From NCBI GenBank assembly GCA_951394045.1, contig OX596001.1, forward strand, positions 372,001 through 436,000: 64,000 bases of DNA, read 5' to 3'. How positions within the stretch are numbered: position 1 is the first letter of the stretch; every line of letters starts with the position of its first letter. Source of the DNA: Nitzschia sp. DOCU1. Lineage: Eukaryota > Bacillariophyta > Bacillariophyceae > Bacillariales > Bacillariaceae. The position numbers and the translations under genes were made by a program. Below the pieces are notes generated by a model. That model had not been told where the DNA came from. It searched no databases and saw only the letters and a list, made by a program, of their open reading frames with translations. Of the stretch, positions 1 through 10,036 are shown in pieces.

Positions 1-3000
1 GCAGCGGCTGCCCCTCACATGACTAGCAAGGTACCACCTGCCAAGCAAAATCATCCAAATTCGTTTCGAGTAAGTATTCTGATGGATTTGAGGGACTCTG
101 GTTCTACCATTGGACGATTTATTATGTCAGCATTTTCAGGATTCTCATAGCTTCTTTGCCTTTTGATGCTGTAGCCTTTTCTGGGTGGAATTGCAGCTCT
201 AGGCGTGGCAGCGGCCAGTGCCTTGAATTTGGGAGGCGCCGCGGAAGCTCTTCCGACTGTCGAATATTCCAATAAAGCGGAACCACCACCACTTTTCATG
301 AAAGAGACAGCACCCAGACCGGCGGAAGCTCCAGTGGATTTGCCATATTTACAGGAGCAAATTAAAGCCGCCGAGGCCCGGGCGGCGGCCATACAAGCTC
401 AGGCACTAGAGGCGGCAGAAGAAAGTAAAAAGCTTCAGGCTCAGCTGGCACAGGCCAAAAAGGAAGAAGAAGCGAAATTGGCAGAACAAATGCGTATAGA
501 GCAAGAGGTGTTGGCGGCCAAAAAGGTCGAAGAACTGAATAAACAACTATTGGCTCGTCAAGAAGAGGCCCTGGCTGCAGCCATGGCCAAGGTTCAGTCG
601 GCGGAACAAATGGTTACGAAAGCACGAGCAGTGGAGGAGGCCATTATGTCGGAGAGTGCAGCAGCCATGGCCAAGATTACCGCGGAGAAAGCAGCCGTCG
701 AAAAAGCTTTGGAAGAGCTACGAATTGAGGAGGTTGCGGCGCAAAAGGTCAGGGCTGCAGCGGAACAAACAGCAAAGGAAGAACGTATGGCAGCAGAGCG
801 GGCCATGGCGGAAGCTCCTGCGCAGGAAATGCCAAATGCAAAACGACTGGCGGCTCAAGCAAAGGCCAAGGAAGCGCAGATTTTGGCAGATAATGCAATG
901 GCCGAGGCCCGGGCGGCAGAGCAAGCTTTTGTGGATCAGCAAAAGGCAGCGGAGAAAGCAGTAGCCGAGCAAATGCTTGCCGAAGAGCGAGCCCTGGCCG
1001 AACGCAAGGCAGTGGAAGCCCGCGTCCAAGCCGAAAAAGAACTTGAGGCGGCAAAGAAAAAGACGGACCAAGAAGCGGCATTAGTAGCACGTCTCAAGGC
1101 GGAGCAAGAGACAGCAGGAGCGGCACGACTCAGAGCCGAGCAAGAGCGAGTTGCAGCAGAAGAAGCTAGAATCAAAGCTGAGCAGGCCCCTACAGCGGAG
1201 GAGGCTCGAATAAAAGCGGAGCAGGAGCGTGCTGCCGAAGAAGTTAGAATCAAAGCTGAGCAGGAACGAGCTGCTGAGGAAGCTCGAATCAAGGCTGAGC
1301 AGGAGCGCGCTGCCGAAGAAGCTAGAATCAAAGCTGAACAGGCACGTGCAGCCGAGGAAGCTCGAATCAAGGCTGAGCAGGAGCGTGCTGCCGAAGACGC
1401 TAGAATCAAAGCTGAACAGGCACGTGCAGCCGAGGAAGCTCGAATCAAGGCTGAGCAGGAGCGTGCTGCCAACGAAGCTACCCGAATCACAACTTTGCCG
1501 GAACGTGCAACTGATGACACACAGTTGAAGGCGGAACAGGAGAAAGCTGCTGAAGCTGTTCGAATTCAAGCAGAGCAAGAAAAGATCGCGGAACAAGCGA
1601 GACTCAAAGCCGACCAAGAGAGGTTAACGGCAGCTACCAGGGTTACAGCCGAACAGGAGCAAGCGGTAGAAGAAGCGAGGATTAAAGCAGAGGAGGCTAC
1701 AGCTGCAAGAATCAAGGCCGAACAGGATGCGGCAACAGAGGCTGCACGAACCAAAGCTGAGCAAGAGGCGGCCAAAATCAAGGCCGAAAAGGATACTGCA
1801 GCAGAGGCTGCTAGAATCAAGGCGGAAGAGGCAGCACGGGCAAAAGCGGAAGAAAAGGCGCGAAATGTCGCGGCAAGGAAGGCCGCCGAAGAAGCTAGGG
1901 CTGCCGCAAAAAAGGCTGCTGCAGAAAAGGCCGCCGCGGAGAGAGCAGCATTAATGCAAGCCATTGCAAGGGCAAGAGAAAATGCACCCAAAAGCCCCTT
2001 TATCAATCGTTTGATGTTTGGAGGTTTGGAGCCATCGGATGGTTTTGAGTCAGTGAAAGTGCCGAGCATTTTCGGCGAAAACGGGCCTTCACTCTTGGCT
2101 GGCCTGGTCGTCTCTGGAATCGGGATTTTGGCAACAGCCGTTGCAAATTCCGGAGGAGGCGAAAGAAAGTCAGAGGAATCCGGATCAGAAAGTGAGAGGA
2201 CACAGGTGAAACCGGAACCAACTTCTTCACCCCCTGGCTCATCGCCCAAGAGGACTTACATGCCTGGATCTAAACCGAAAGTCGTCGAAGGAAGCTCGTA
2301 CTTGGATGCACTGAAAGATGGTGGAACGATTGAGATCCCAATCGCCCCGATCAAGTCTACGATTCGACTAAAGCCCCCAATGCAGCAAAAGGCGGTGGAC
2401 CCATTCCAGCCACCTCAGTACAATATTCCGAAGCCTGGTGCCCAGCAATCCTCTCCCTATGGACAAGGCTCCTTTCAGGCTGGTCAGGCTCAGTCGCCAT
2501 TCGGGAAGCAACAGCCTTCACAACAGCAGCCTCCTTTCGGACAAACTCCTCCTCTTCCTCCTCCTCCTCAGAATACTCAAAAACCTGCGCAGTCTCAGTC
2601 GCCATTCGGACAGAGTCCTCCAACTCAGAATACGCAAAAGCCTGCACAGTCTCAGCCGCCGTTCGGGCAGCAACAGTCTCCTTTCGGACAGAACCCTCCA
2701 CCTCAGAGCAATCAGCAGCCTGCACAGTCTCAGTCGCCATTCGGGCAGCAACAGCCTCCCTTCGGACAGCGTTCTCCGCCTCAGAGCAATCAGCAGCCTG
2801 CGCAGTCTCAGTCACCGTTCGGGCAGCAACAGCCTCCTTTTGGACAGAATCCTCCGCCTCAGAGCAATCAACAGCCTGCGCAGTCTCAGTCGCCATTCGG
2901 ACAGCAGCAGGCTCCTTTTGGACAGAGTCCTCCAACTCAGAATACGCAGAAGCCTGTGCAGCCTCAGTCGCCATTTGGGCAGCAGCAGTCGCCTTTCGGA

Positions 3001-4053
3001 CAGAGCCCTCCGCCTCAGAGCAATCAACAGCCTGCGCAGTCTCAGTCGCCATTCGGACAGCAACAGGCTCCTTTTGGACAGAGTCCTCCAACTCAGAATG
3101 CGCAAATGCCTATACCGTCTCAGCTGCCGTTCGGGCAGCAACAGGCTCCGTTCGGACAGAGTCCCCCACCCCAGAGCAGTCAACAGCCTGCGCAGCAACA
3201 GTCTCCTTTTGGACAGAGTCCTCCATCCCAGAGCAATCAACAGCCTGCGCAGTCTCAGTCGCCATTCGGACAGCAACAGGCTCCTTTTGGACAGAGTCCT
3301 CCACCGCAGAAAACAGACCAGCCGCCGACCATGTCCGAGGCGAGTGGTTCTGCGCAAGGCTCCTATATGGATGCCTTGGCAGGACGGACATCATCAGCTC
3401 CGAAATCGTTCTCCCCCTTCGGATCAAAGCCGACGGCTGCTGGGGCCACGCCCTTTTCTTCTGGATCGCCACCGCCGTATTTTTCCGACGGCACAACGAC
3501 CAAACCACCTCAAAATTTCCCTCCAGCAGGTGGGTCCAATATTCCCCCACAACCATATACCCCATTTGGTACATCTACTTCGGGCTCGGCGCAACAGCAG
3601 ACTGGATCAAACAATCCGTTTGGCTCGTATCGTCCGAGCTCCAATGCCTCACAACTAGGTGGTCCGCCGCCAAGTACTGGTGCACAACTAGGAAATGCTA
3701 ACACGAACTCCTTCGGCTCGTATACGCCGAGCTCTAATCCTTTTGCTTCGTCAACGCCACCGAATGGGCAAGGAAGTAGCGGCAATCCTAGTCCGTTCGC
3801 TTCCTATGCTTCAAGCAATGGAAGTTCTTCCTATGAAAAGACGGAAGACGAGTTAACCAATCCGTTTCAAATTCCATTCCCAGAAACATCGGAAGCCCGC
3901 GCCGAGCAATCTCAGCAGCCCCCAAGTTTCTCGGGGGGTCCTTTCGCAAGTTCTATGCCGCCGCCCCCCAAGCGGTCATTTGCGCCATTTGGATCCAAAC
4001 CGAACTCCCCGAAGTCGTCCGGTGACGGGCCCTCGTATTTAGATGCTCTGTAG
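1..4053 (+). CDS. 5'-partial coiled-coil / FG-repeat membrane protein
   Basis: Function unknown. The long frame runs open from 175 to the TAG at 4051, but its first in-frame start-like codon is only a GTG (205). A better model joins an exon ending at 30 to one starting at 175 through a 144-bp GT-AG intron (31-174) with a pyrimidine-rich acceptor. The reading frame is preserved and the exon stays open to the window edge, so the true start probably lies outside; ATG at 19 is the alternative. Counting from 205: residues about 40-600 are Ala/Glu/Lys-rich coiled coil, with a tandem block of AEEARIKAEQERA-like units (about 320-430); about 627-648 is a transmembrane helix; about 760-1035 is a Pro/Gln-rich array of SPFGQ/PPFGQ units. 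The motif SYLDAL/SYMDAL occurs at about 698, at 1053 and as the last six residues. A membrane-tethered scaffold or phase-separating protein is inference. Confidence 0.6.
31..174 (+). other. predicted intron of the FG-repeat gene
   Basis: The donor is AAG|GTACCA at 30/31 and the acceptor is a T/C-rich run ending in GTAG at 174. Splicing joins codon AAG (28-30) to CCT (175-177) in phase 0 and yields a continuous hydrophobic N-terminal stretch (PFLGGIAALGVAAASAL). The in-frame TAG at 172-174 is removed with the intron. Confidence 0.55.
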
Positions 4054-4550
4054 TTATGGCATGATCCACGAAATAACATATCCAATAGATGAAGATTAAA
4101 TCTTGATGGCTACTGAGGTCGGAGACTTGTTTTCCGGGGTATATTACACTCCTGACATAGCTATCTCAATACCGAAAGATGCAAAAGGGGAGCGGAGCAT
4201 ATCTACGAGGGAAGTAATTTGGTCGTCTTGGTCGTTTGATCGACTCAAACGACCCATTATTTTCACCTTCGTCTCGTTGTGTGCGCGCGCACGCCCGAGC
4301 ATACATTTTCTTCCGATGGCAGCATGCCGGAAATTAACATTCTTCGTAAATAGATATTTAACATATCATGTGAGTCCTATCACACATGGTCCCGAATACC
4401 GAAGCTTGGCGACCCTCACTTTTCTGCGATTCTGCAAACGAGACCACACGGCAGTAATGCAGACTACACTCAAGTCTTTTTCATTACGACTTTCCTCTCC
4501 AATTGAGAAGTAAATACAAACTTTCGTGAAATAACTCCAAACTATTGAGA
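4054..4550. other. spacer, likely promoter of the next gene
   Basis: Nothing gene-like is seen. The 136-codon frame in it has no family resemblance. It must hold the 3' end of the upstream gene and the promoter and 5' UTR of the gene at 4551. Confidence 0.4.
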
Positions 4551-7500
4551 ATGGCCTCATACGGGGTCCAGCACCACACCGACGACAATGAGCAAATTGA
4601 AGTGATCCGCACTCCGTCGCTTGGTCTTTTGTTGACATGTGGTACGGGTAATAATGGCTTTGTGCTTTCGCATTCTGAAGACGATGACGAGGAGGATGAA
4701 AGCCGCGATGAGCAACCCAATCGAAGAAATTCCCTGATGGAAGAAGACGATGATGACGACGACGAAGAAGAAGGGGTAGAGGTGGAGAGTCTCGGCGTAC
4801 CCAACGAGATTGTTAAGAGCCCCCCCTCCCTGGACGATAAGCGAAATTACCATCCTGCGTTGAAACCCGCCGTTCTAGCGGAGGGTCAAGAGGCAATGTG
4901 GGTCGAAGATGACGTCAGCACAGTTGCTTCAGTTACTGTGAAGCCCCCACCTGCGGGAAAGCCAAAACGAAAGAACAGATTTCGATTTCGTAATTTTGCC
5001 CCTGCCATTACGATTCCAGAGGACGAAGAGTTACAAAATGATGAAGACAACACGCACAAGCTTCATGTTAGAAAAACTAAGGTTCGGAAAACAGTCGTGC
5101 TTCTTCCACAGCAGGGTGATGATGATGGTGCCAAGACGCTGGTGGAAGCAAATGTCAAGCAAGAAGCTGCCGTCAAAATGGTTCAGGCTCGTCAATTGTT
5201 GAACCAAGCCTTGGTAGCAGAAAATTGCTCTAGTCTGGAAAACTCAGAAGCAATGGCAAAAGTTGCTTTTGCCCATGCTGCAGATGCTCGGCGACTGATG
5301 TCAAAACCAGAAGAAGAGCCTGACCTTGAGGATGTTTTGAGCGTTCTGGCTGAGAAGGGTGAACAAGCTTTCTCCGAACATCAAAAGATTATATTCTCCC
5401 AATCTTTTGAATCTCAGTCGATTGAAACGCCAAAAGAAAAGAAGAAGGGGGTGCTAGCTTCCGCAGCCGAGTATGCGAACCGAGCCATTCACTACTTAGA
5501 GTCTATGCTCCCTACGAATTTGGAAAAGGAGCTGCAGGAATCGACGACCGAGGAGGATATCCTTGCTATGGCAACGATCTCGACCTTGGGAATGAAGAAT
5601 GATACTTTCGAGTATAATTTGAATCCTGCCCCATCGCATCCTACGAAAAGCTACACCAACATGGATCTGATGTCAATTTCGTCTTTGAACGAGATTTTGG
5701 ATGGCCCAATGGACGATGCAAATGAGGGCAAGCCTCCTTCTCCTCGACAGGTCTTGCCAGTCATTAGGATACCCAATCATACCCCAAGAACAAAACCGTC
5801 ATCTCGCAGTGTTCGACAAAGCGTGTCTGGAGAACTAAAAAAGTGGGTCTCCCCAAGGTCGCCTTTTATTTCTAGGCCGACCAGGAGCGAAGTCAGTGGC
5901 CAAGAGACCACGGTACAACAGAATGACGCCGACCTAGTGACACAGGAAGCACCAGCGAAAATCGAGGAAGAAGCCCCACAGATCAAACCAAAAAAGAGCT
6001 GGAAACTTCTCGGTAAATTACGCCGATCGAAGAACTCGAAGAAGGAGGCGACCGAGGCCGAGGAGGAGATGGAATCCAAGCTTTCTTCTGAGGAGAGTGA
6101 AATCAAGCCGAAAGATCCTAATGCCATTGACAGTCTTCCAACCGGACCTTCAAAGTCTTTCGAGTCGGATGATCGAACCAGCAAGCTTTCACGCTACCAT
6201 GTTGTTCGCGAAAACGCAAGTGAGGACACCGGATCGACAACCAGCGGATTGACGTTCCAAGATAACGGCAGCCCCTGTATGAATACCAATACCGCAAAGT
6301 CGGACTGGGACGTAAGCTTGAGCTTTGAACGTGTCAAAGTAAAGAGTCTTGTTGATAACGACGTTATCTTGGCACCGAGTCGGTCCCGATCAGGCGACTT
6401 GGTTCGTGATCCGTCTGGTAACAACTTGGACCGTGCCGGAAGCGACTGGGATGAATCCCTGGATCCAAACGCGAAAAGAATGCAAAAGAAAAAGGCGATG
6501 GCTGCCAGGACTTCGGAAGGAGGCAGATCAGGGGTCGATAAAGCTGATAAGCACCCTGCACCTACACCAACGAGCCAATTTGGCGCAAGTACGGACTCTC
6601 GCAGAACCAAGGATATTCGAAGCGTCCAAGCGAACACCGGTGCGTCGATCGCTGAAACCGAGACCGAGGTGATGACTAGAAGAACCAAGGAGGAGTCGTT
6701 GCATCAAGCCGGCGAAACTGGCACTCAAGCGTCTGTCACCGAAGCGAGTGGCTCGAAGGCTAGGAGCAACCAGAGTACTACCAACGTTTCACAGATGCCT
6801 GTCTACAAGAAGATGCGTGAACCTCTTATCTCGGATGAATCTACCCAGGCTGGCAAGGATAGCTTGATCAACTTTGTTATCTCTCCGCGTCGGGCTAATA
6901 TCATCACTCCAGAAGGACGAACACACATCGAAACAGACCGTGGGGACGAGCCCTCCAAGATCCTTATCCCAACCCTACATGCGATTAGCGAGGACTATAT
7001 CCATGAAGTGACCACCCCTAGCGTCGATGAGGAATACTCCGATATGCCTTCCAACACGCATGATGCCAAGTCCAACAAGCCTCCAAAGATAATTTCTCGT
7101 TTGTCGGGTCTTTTTGGAACCCGCAAGGGACGAGGCCATTCGAAGAGCGAATCGTTTGACATTGAAAAGCGTGATTCAGTTGACAAGGATATCGATAGGG
7201 CAGTCAGTGATGGCAACGGCATGGCCTATGAGGCGAACTTGAATGCCGAAAATGCTTCATCCTCTGTTTCGCGAAAGCATATCTACCAAAAACCTTCGGC
7301 AGGTATTCCTGAATCTGTCGAGCAGCAGAGCAAGGAGAGTACCACCATAGTTTCAATCCAAGACGGCCCGATGGGTGAGACCCCTACAATGATTGAAGAG
7401 GCTTTGAACCATGCCATGACCAAGGCACAGGAAGCGAACTTGGAGGTTGAGACCGCTCCCTTTCCTCACAAAAAGACACGTCGCCATAAACAACCATCTC

Positions 7501-8195
7501 GACCCGTTCCTCTCGATTTGGTGGACGCGATCCGGATGCAAACTGGCCTGGAACGCAACAAGAATAATGGTCGCGAGAAAATCTCTGACGCTCCCGGCAC
7601 TTCCATGCAGGTTGAGACCGCCGCGAATACTGATCCACCTCTGTTGGATCCCCCCAAGGATGAAGGAAATGGATATCGAGTTCTTGCTCCTACTCCAAGA
7701 AAGAAGCATTTTGAGGGCGAAGGCGAAGTACTAGTAGAAAAGAACCCAACCAGTACTTCCTTTGATGAAAAACCAGAGGACGACGGCAAGCTTAATCAGA
7801 GAAAGATATCGGAGCTGATGTATGGCCCAAGCACTAGCACCGATGAGGATTTCATTCGTCACCCCCCAAACAAAAAAGTAGCCACGAAAGGAGTCTACAT
7901 TGGTGACTTGATTGGCGCTTCCGAGACTTCCAAGCCCACGGAAATCACCGAAACTAAGGAAGAAGAAGTAGAGGGCCTCCCAACTACCGACGAGTCCCAG
8001 GAAGAAGAAGATGTGAACGACGAAAATATTACCCACAGTGAAGACGCCGACGCCGTACCGAACAAGGAAAACGAGTTTGTATTGGTGAGTCCCAAGACTG
8101 ACGATAGCACTACTCCCCGTAGAAGGTTTGGCTTGAAGGCCCCTCGCAAGTCGTTGCTCTATGGTATTCGCAACCTGATGTCATCAGAGCAGTAA
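4551..8195 (+). CDS. large acidic low-complexity protein, unknown
   Basis: Intronless gene of 1,214 codons plus stop, not matched to any named family. The ATG at 4551 is preferred over an in-frame TTG two codons earlier. The protein is hydrophilic and rich in Glu, Asp, Ser, Lys and Pro, with an Asp/Glu run at about residues 64-77 and no signal peptide or transmembrane helix. Visible landmarks are a basic block (KKSWKLLGKLRRSKNSKK) near residue 481, two copies of an SDWD(V/E)SL motif about 45 residues apart (near 583 and 630), a second basic block with SRLSGLFGTRKGRGHSKS near 850, and a basic C-terminus. This looks like a largely disordered cytoplasmic or nuclear scaffold whose short motifs bind partners; that is inference from composition. 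Confidence 0.75.
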   Translation: MASYGVQHHTDDNEQIEVIRTPSLGLLLTCGTGNNGFVLSHSEDDDEEDESRDEQPNRRNSLMEEDDDDDDEEEGVEVESLGVPNEIVKSPPSLDDKRNYHPALKPAVLAEGQEAMWVEDDVSTVASVTVKPPPAGKPKRKNRFRFRNFAPAITIPEDEELQNDEDNTHKLHVRKTKVRKTVVLLPQQGDDDGAKTLVEANVKQEAAVKMVQARQLLNQALVAENCSSLENSEAMAKVAFAHAADARRLMSKPEEEPDLEDVLSVLAEKGEQAFSEHQKIIFSQSFESQSIETPKEKKKGVLASAAEYANRAIHYLESMLPTNLEKELQESTTEEDILAMATISTLGMKNDTFEYNLNPAPSHPTKSYTNMDLMSISSLNEILDGPMDDANEGKPPSPRQVLPVIRIPNHTPRTKPSSRSVRQSVSGELKKWVSPRSPFISRPTRSEVSGQETTVQQNDADLVTQEAPAKIEEEAPQIKPKKSWKLLGKLRRSKNSKKEATEAEEEMESKLSSEESEIKPKDPNAIDSLPTGPSKSFESDDRTSKLSRYHVVRENASEDTGSTTSGLTFQDNGSPCMNTNTAKSDWDVSLSFERVKVKSLVDNDVILAPSRSRSGDLVRDPSGNNLDRAGSDWDESLDPNAKRMQKKKAMAARTSEGGRSGVDKADKHPAPTPTSQFGASTDSRRTKDIRSVQANTGASIAETETEVMTRRTKEESLHQAGETGTQASVTEASGSKARSNQSTTNVSQMPVYKKMREPLISDESTQAGKDSLINFVISPRRANIITPEGRTHIETDRGDEPSKILIPTLHAISEDYIHEVTTPSVDEEYSDMPSNTHDAKSNKPPKIISRLSGLFGTRKGRGHSKSESFDIEKRDSVDKDIDRAVSDGNGMAYEANLNAENASSSVSRKHIYQKPSAGIPESVEQQSKESTTIVSIQDGPMGETPTMIEEALNHAMTKAQEANLEVETAPFPHKKTRRHKQPSRPVPLDLVDAIRMQTGLERNKNNGREKISDAPGTSMQVETAANTDPPLLDPPKDEGNGYRVLAPTPRKKHFEGEGEVLVEKNPTSTSFDEKPEDDGKLNQRKISELMYGPSTSTDEDFIRHPPNKKVATKGVYIGDLIGASETSKPTEITETKEEEVEGLPTTDESQEEEDVNDENITHSEDADAVPNKENEFVLVSPKTDDSTTPRRRFGLKAPRKSLLYGIRNLMSSEQ

Positions 8196-8662
8196 ACAAC
8201 AAAACAAACATGAATTGGATTCAGGCATGCGTTCGGAAAAGTCGTCGTCAATGTAAGCCATTAAAAATTGTAGAACATACGTTAATGAAAGATCTTCACC
8301 CCTCGCACGGTACATCATGAGATGCATGGTAGCAAGAGTACATCGCACGGTACATCATCAGATGCATAATAACAAGAGTCCATCTTTGAACCATAGGACG
8401 GGTCACCGGCGGGCATTTTGAAACATGCTACCGGTAGACGTTTTGGTTATCCCTATCTCTTTTACACATACTATTTAACAAGCATTTATCCTCATGCGCA
8501 ACAAAACTACCTGAAATCTCGTCATCGCTTCACACAAAAGGTTTGAAATTGTAAAACATCACCACAGTCGGCTTTAGCAGAATTCCCATTGAAAAACTAT
8601 CGGTATACTGTTGTTGGTCCATTGATTTGATTGGATGCTGATTCTATAATCAACATTTTGCT
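8196..8662. other. convergent spacer with a 40-bp repeat
   Basis: This lies between the 3' ends of two convergent genes. It contains the 40-bp tandem duplication listed separately and one CTACCGGTAG palindrome (8428-8437). No coding signal was seen. Confidence 0.5.
8303..8382. repeat. two tandem copies of a 40-bp unit
   Basis: The unit beginning TCGCACGGTACATCATSAGA occurs at 8303 and again at 8343, with a few substitutions. It lies in non-coding spacer. Confidence 0.85.
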
Positions 8663-9324
8663 TTATTTCTTGGCCATGGCCAAACCTTTTTCTGCCTTTT
8701 CGCGCGCAATATCCGCTTCGTACTTGGCAAGAGCGGCCCGAAAGTCTCCAGCCTCCTCCCGCTCTCGGAATCCCAATCCAATCAAGGCTTCTCGTCCTGC
8801 CTTTTCATCCGTCACACGCACCACAAAGTATCGTGTCGAATCCAGGACGGCTTCCACGTAATGTTCCAGGGGATGTTCTTTGTCGACCAAATCGACCGTA
8901 CACAAGGCAAAGAGTTTATTCTTGCCCTGGGAGCCATGGGTATACGTAAAGACAAGCAACAAGGCATGTCCGCGGCGTTCAATGCGAAGAGATACGCATT
9001 GCAAAGGCTTCGTCAAGGGCCAGCCTTCGGCGCTGAAGAGCAGAAAAAAGAATACAAAGAAAAAGCACATCAGTCCGTGTACAGAAAAACGTTCAGGGAC
9101 AGAGGTCATCTCACAAAGTAACCCCAGGGCCCACAGCAGAGACCACCAGGGTCGCTAGAAACATGGCAATGATGCCACAAACTCAGCTAAACTCACCGGT
9201 ACGGACTACGGCTTCCACTCGGCAACCGATACATGAAACACTCGGCGATACCGAGCAATTTCGTACGGAGGACTTCCACCTTGTAGGCGGTGTCATCCAA
9301 TTTACCCAAATCGTAATCCGCCAT
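8663..9324 (-). CDS. NECAP-type (PHear domain) endocytic adaptor, short form
   Basis: Two exons: 9324-9197 and 9032-8663, with a 164-bp intron (GTGAGT donor, CTTCAG acceptor). The exon 1 product contains CFMYRLP, and splicing creates YRAEGW, which matches the start of the NECAP adaptin-ear-binding coat-associated fold (family pattern VYRIPP...YRASDW). Exon 2 carries the other conserved blocks: LFALC, a VLDSTRYFVVRV strand and IGLGFREREEAGDF (family: DSSRYFV...FIGIGFxDRGDAFDF). The product is 165 residues, so it is nearly all PHear domain. It lacks the C-terminal WxxF tail of animal NECAPs and of the second copy in this window (29115-30076). NECAPs bind AP-2 and accessory proteins at clathrin-coated vesicles. 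An upstream frame reading through the intron gives a false hydrophobic N-terminus. Confidence 0.85.
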
Positions 9325-10036
9325 TGCCAGAGTATATTAGTACTAACTAACTACGAAATATGAAATGAGACTCTCAAACGCCAAGGAAGGAGTGTCTGCC
9401 CGAAGGAGTATCTTATGGATGATGGACCAAAAGATGGCTTTCAACGGATCAAAAAGTGGCAAAGCAACAGACCTTATCGAAAATGCTACTTGCTGAAATG
9501 TCAGGATGGTGCATGATGGGGCGTTCTGCCTGCATGCAGACATGCGTAAACGCCACGAGACTTTCCTTACTAGAAGGTACGTACGTCGCTCGGCAAAGAT
9601 GACCATCGCGAATGACCAACTCCGTCGATTTACGCGCACCTCGCGTACTGGCGATGAAGGCGCACCCTTCGGCGATCGCTGGCGGATGAATGCGCTCGCT
9701 CTACCCACTCTATATACCTGTAGGTTTTATACCCATCAAAGGCATATACATCACACTGTTACTTAGACCACCTGCACTACCAATCGCCGATCCTGCACAA
9801 TTCAGATCCTCATTTATGAATAAACTGTTGTCTTCCTTCCTTCGTTCGCTCACATTTTCCATCGCCCCATCGGCGCACTCGCAAAAGGGTTCTGCCACCA
9901 TCCCGATATGCTATCGTAAAGAGGGTGGATCAAGTCGCTGGACGAAGAAGACGACTGCCACCAACAACAACATCCATCTCTTCTGTAGTAGAACTCAAAT
10001 AACTGTTTGGCTTTCAATCCCTAAAACAGAGTAACC
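9325..10036. promoter_or_regulatory. divergent intergenic region
   Basis: These 712 bases separate the start codons of two divergent genes (NECAP on -, the 865-codon gene on +), so they should hold both promoters. Open frames on either strand here have no family resemblance. No specific regulatory site could be recognised. Confidence 0.45.

Noticed and set aside
936..1520. Long open frames antisense to the coiled-coil region (also 1081-1617, 1566-2249 and 2357-3357)
   Set aside because: They mirror the repetitive codons of the plus-strand gene and have Ser/Ala-only or Leu/Arg-only composition, as expected of shadows of a repeat.
4103..4513. 136-codon plus frame in the spacer before the gene at 4551
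   Set aside because: No family resemblance, no conserved-looking composition, and it overlaps the likely promoter.
9343..9708. 121-codon minus frame upstream of the short NECAP
   Set aside because: Random-looking composition in a divergent promoter; it does not connect by splicing to the NECAP exon.
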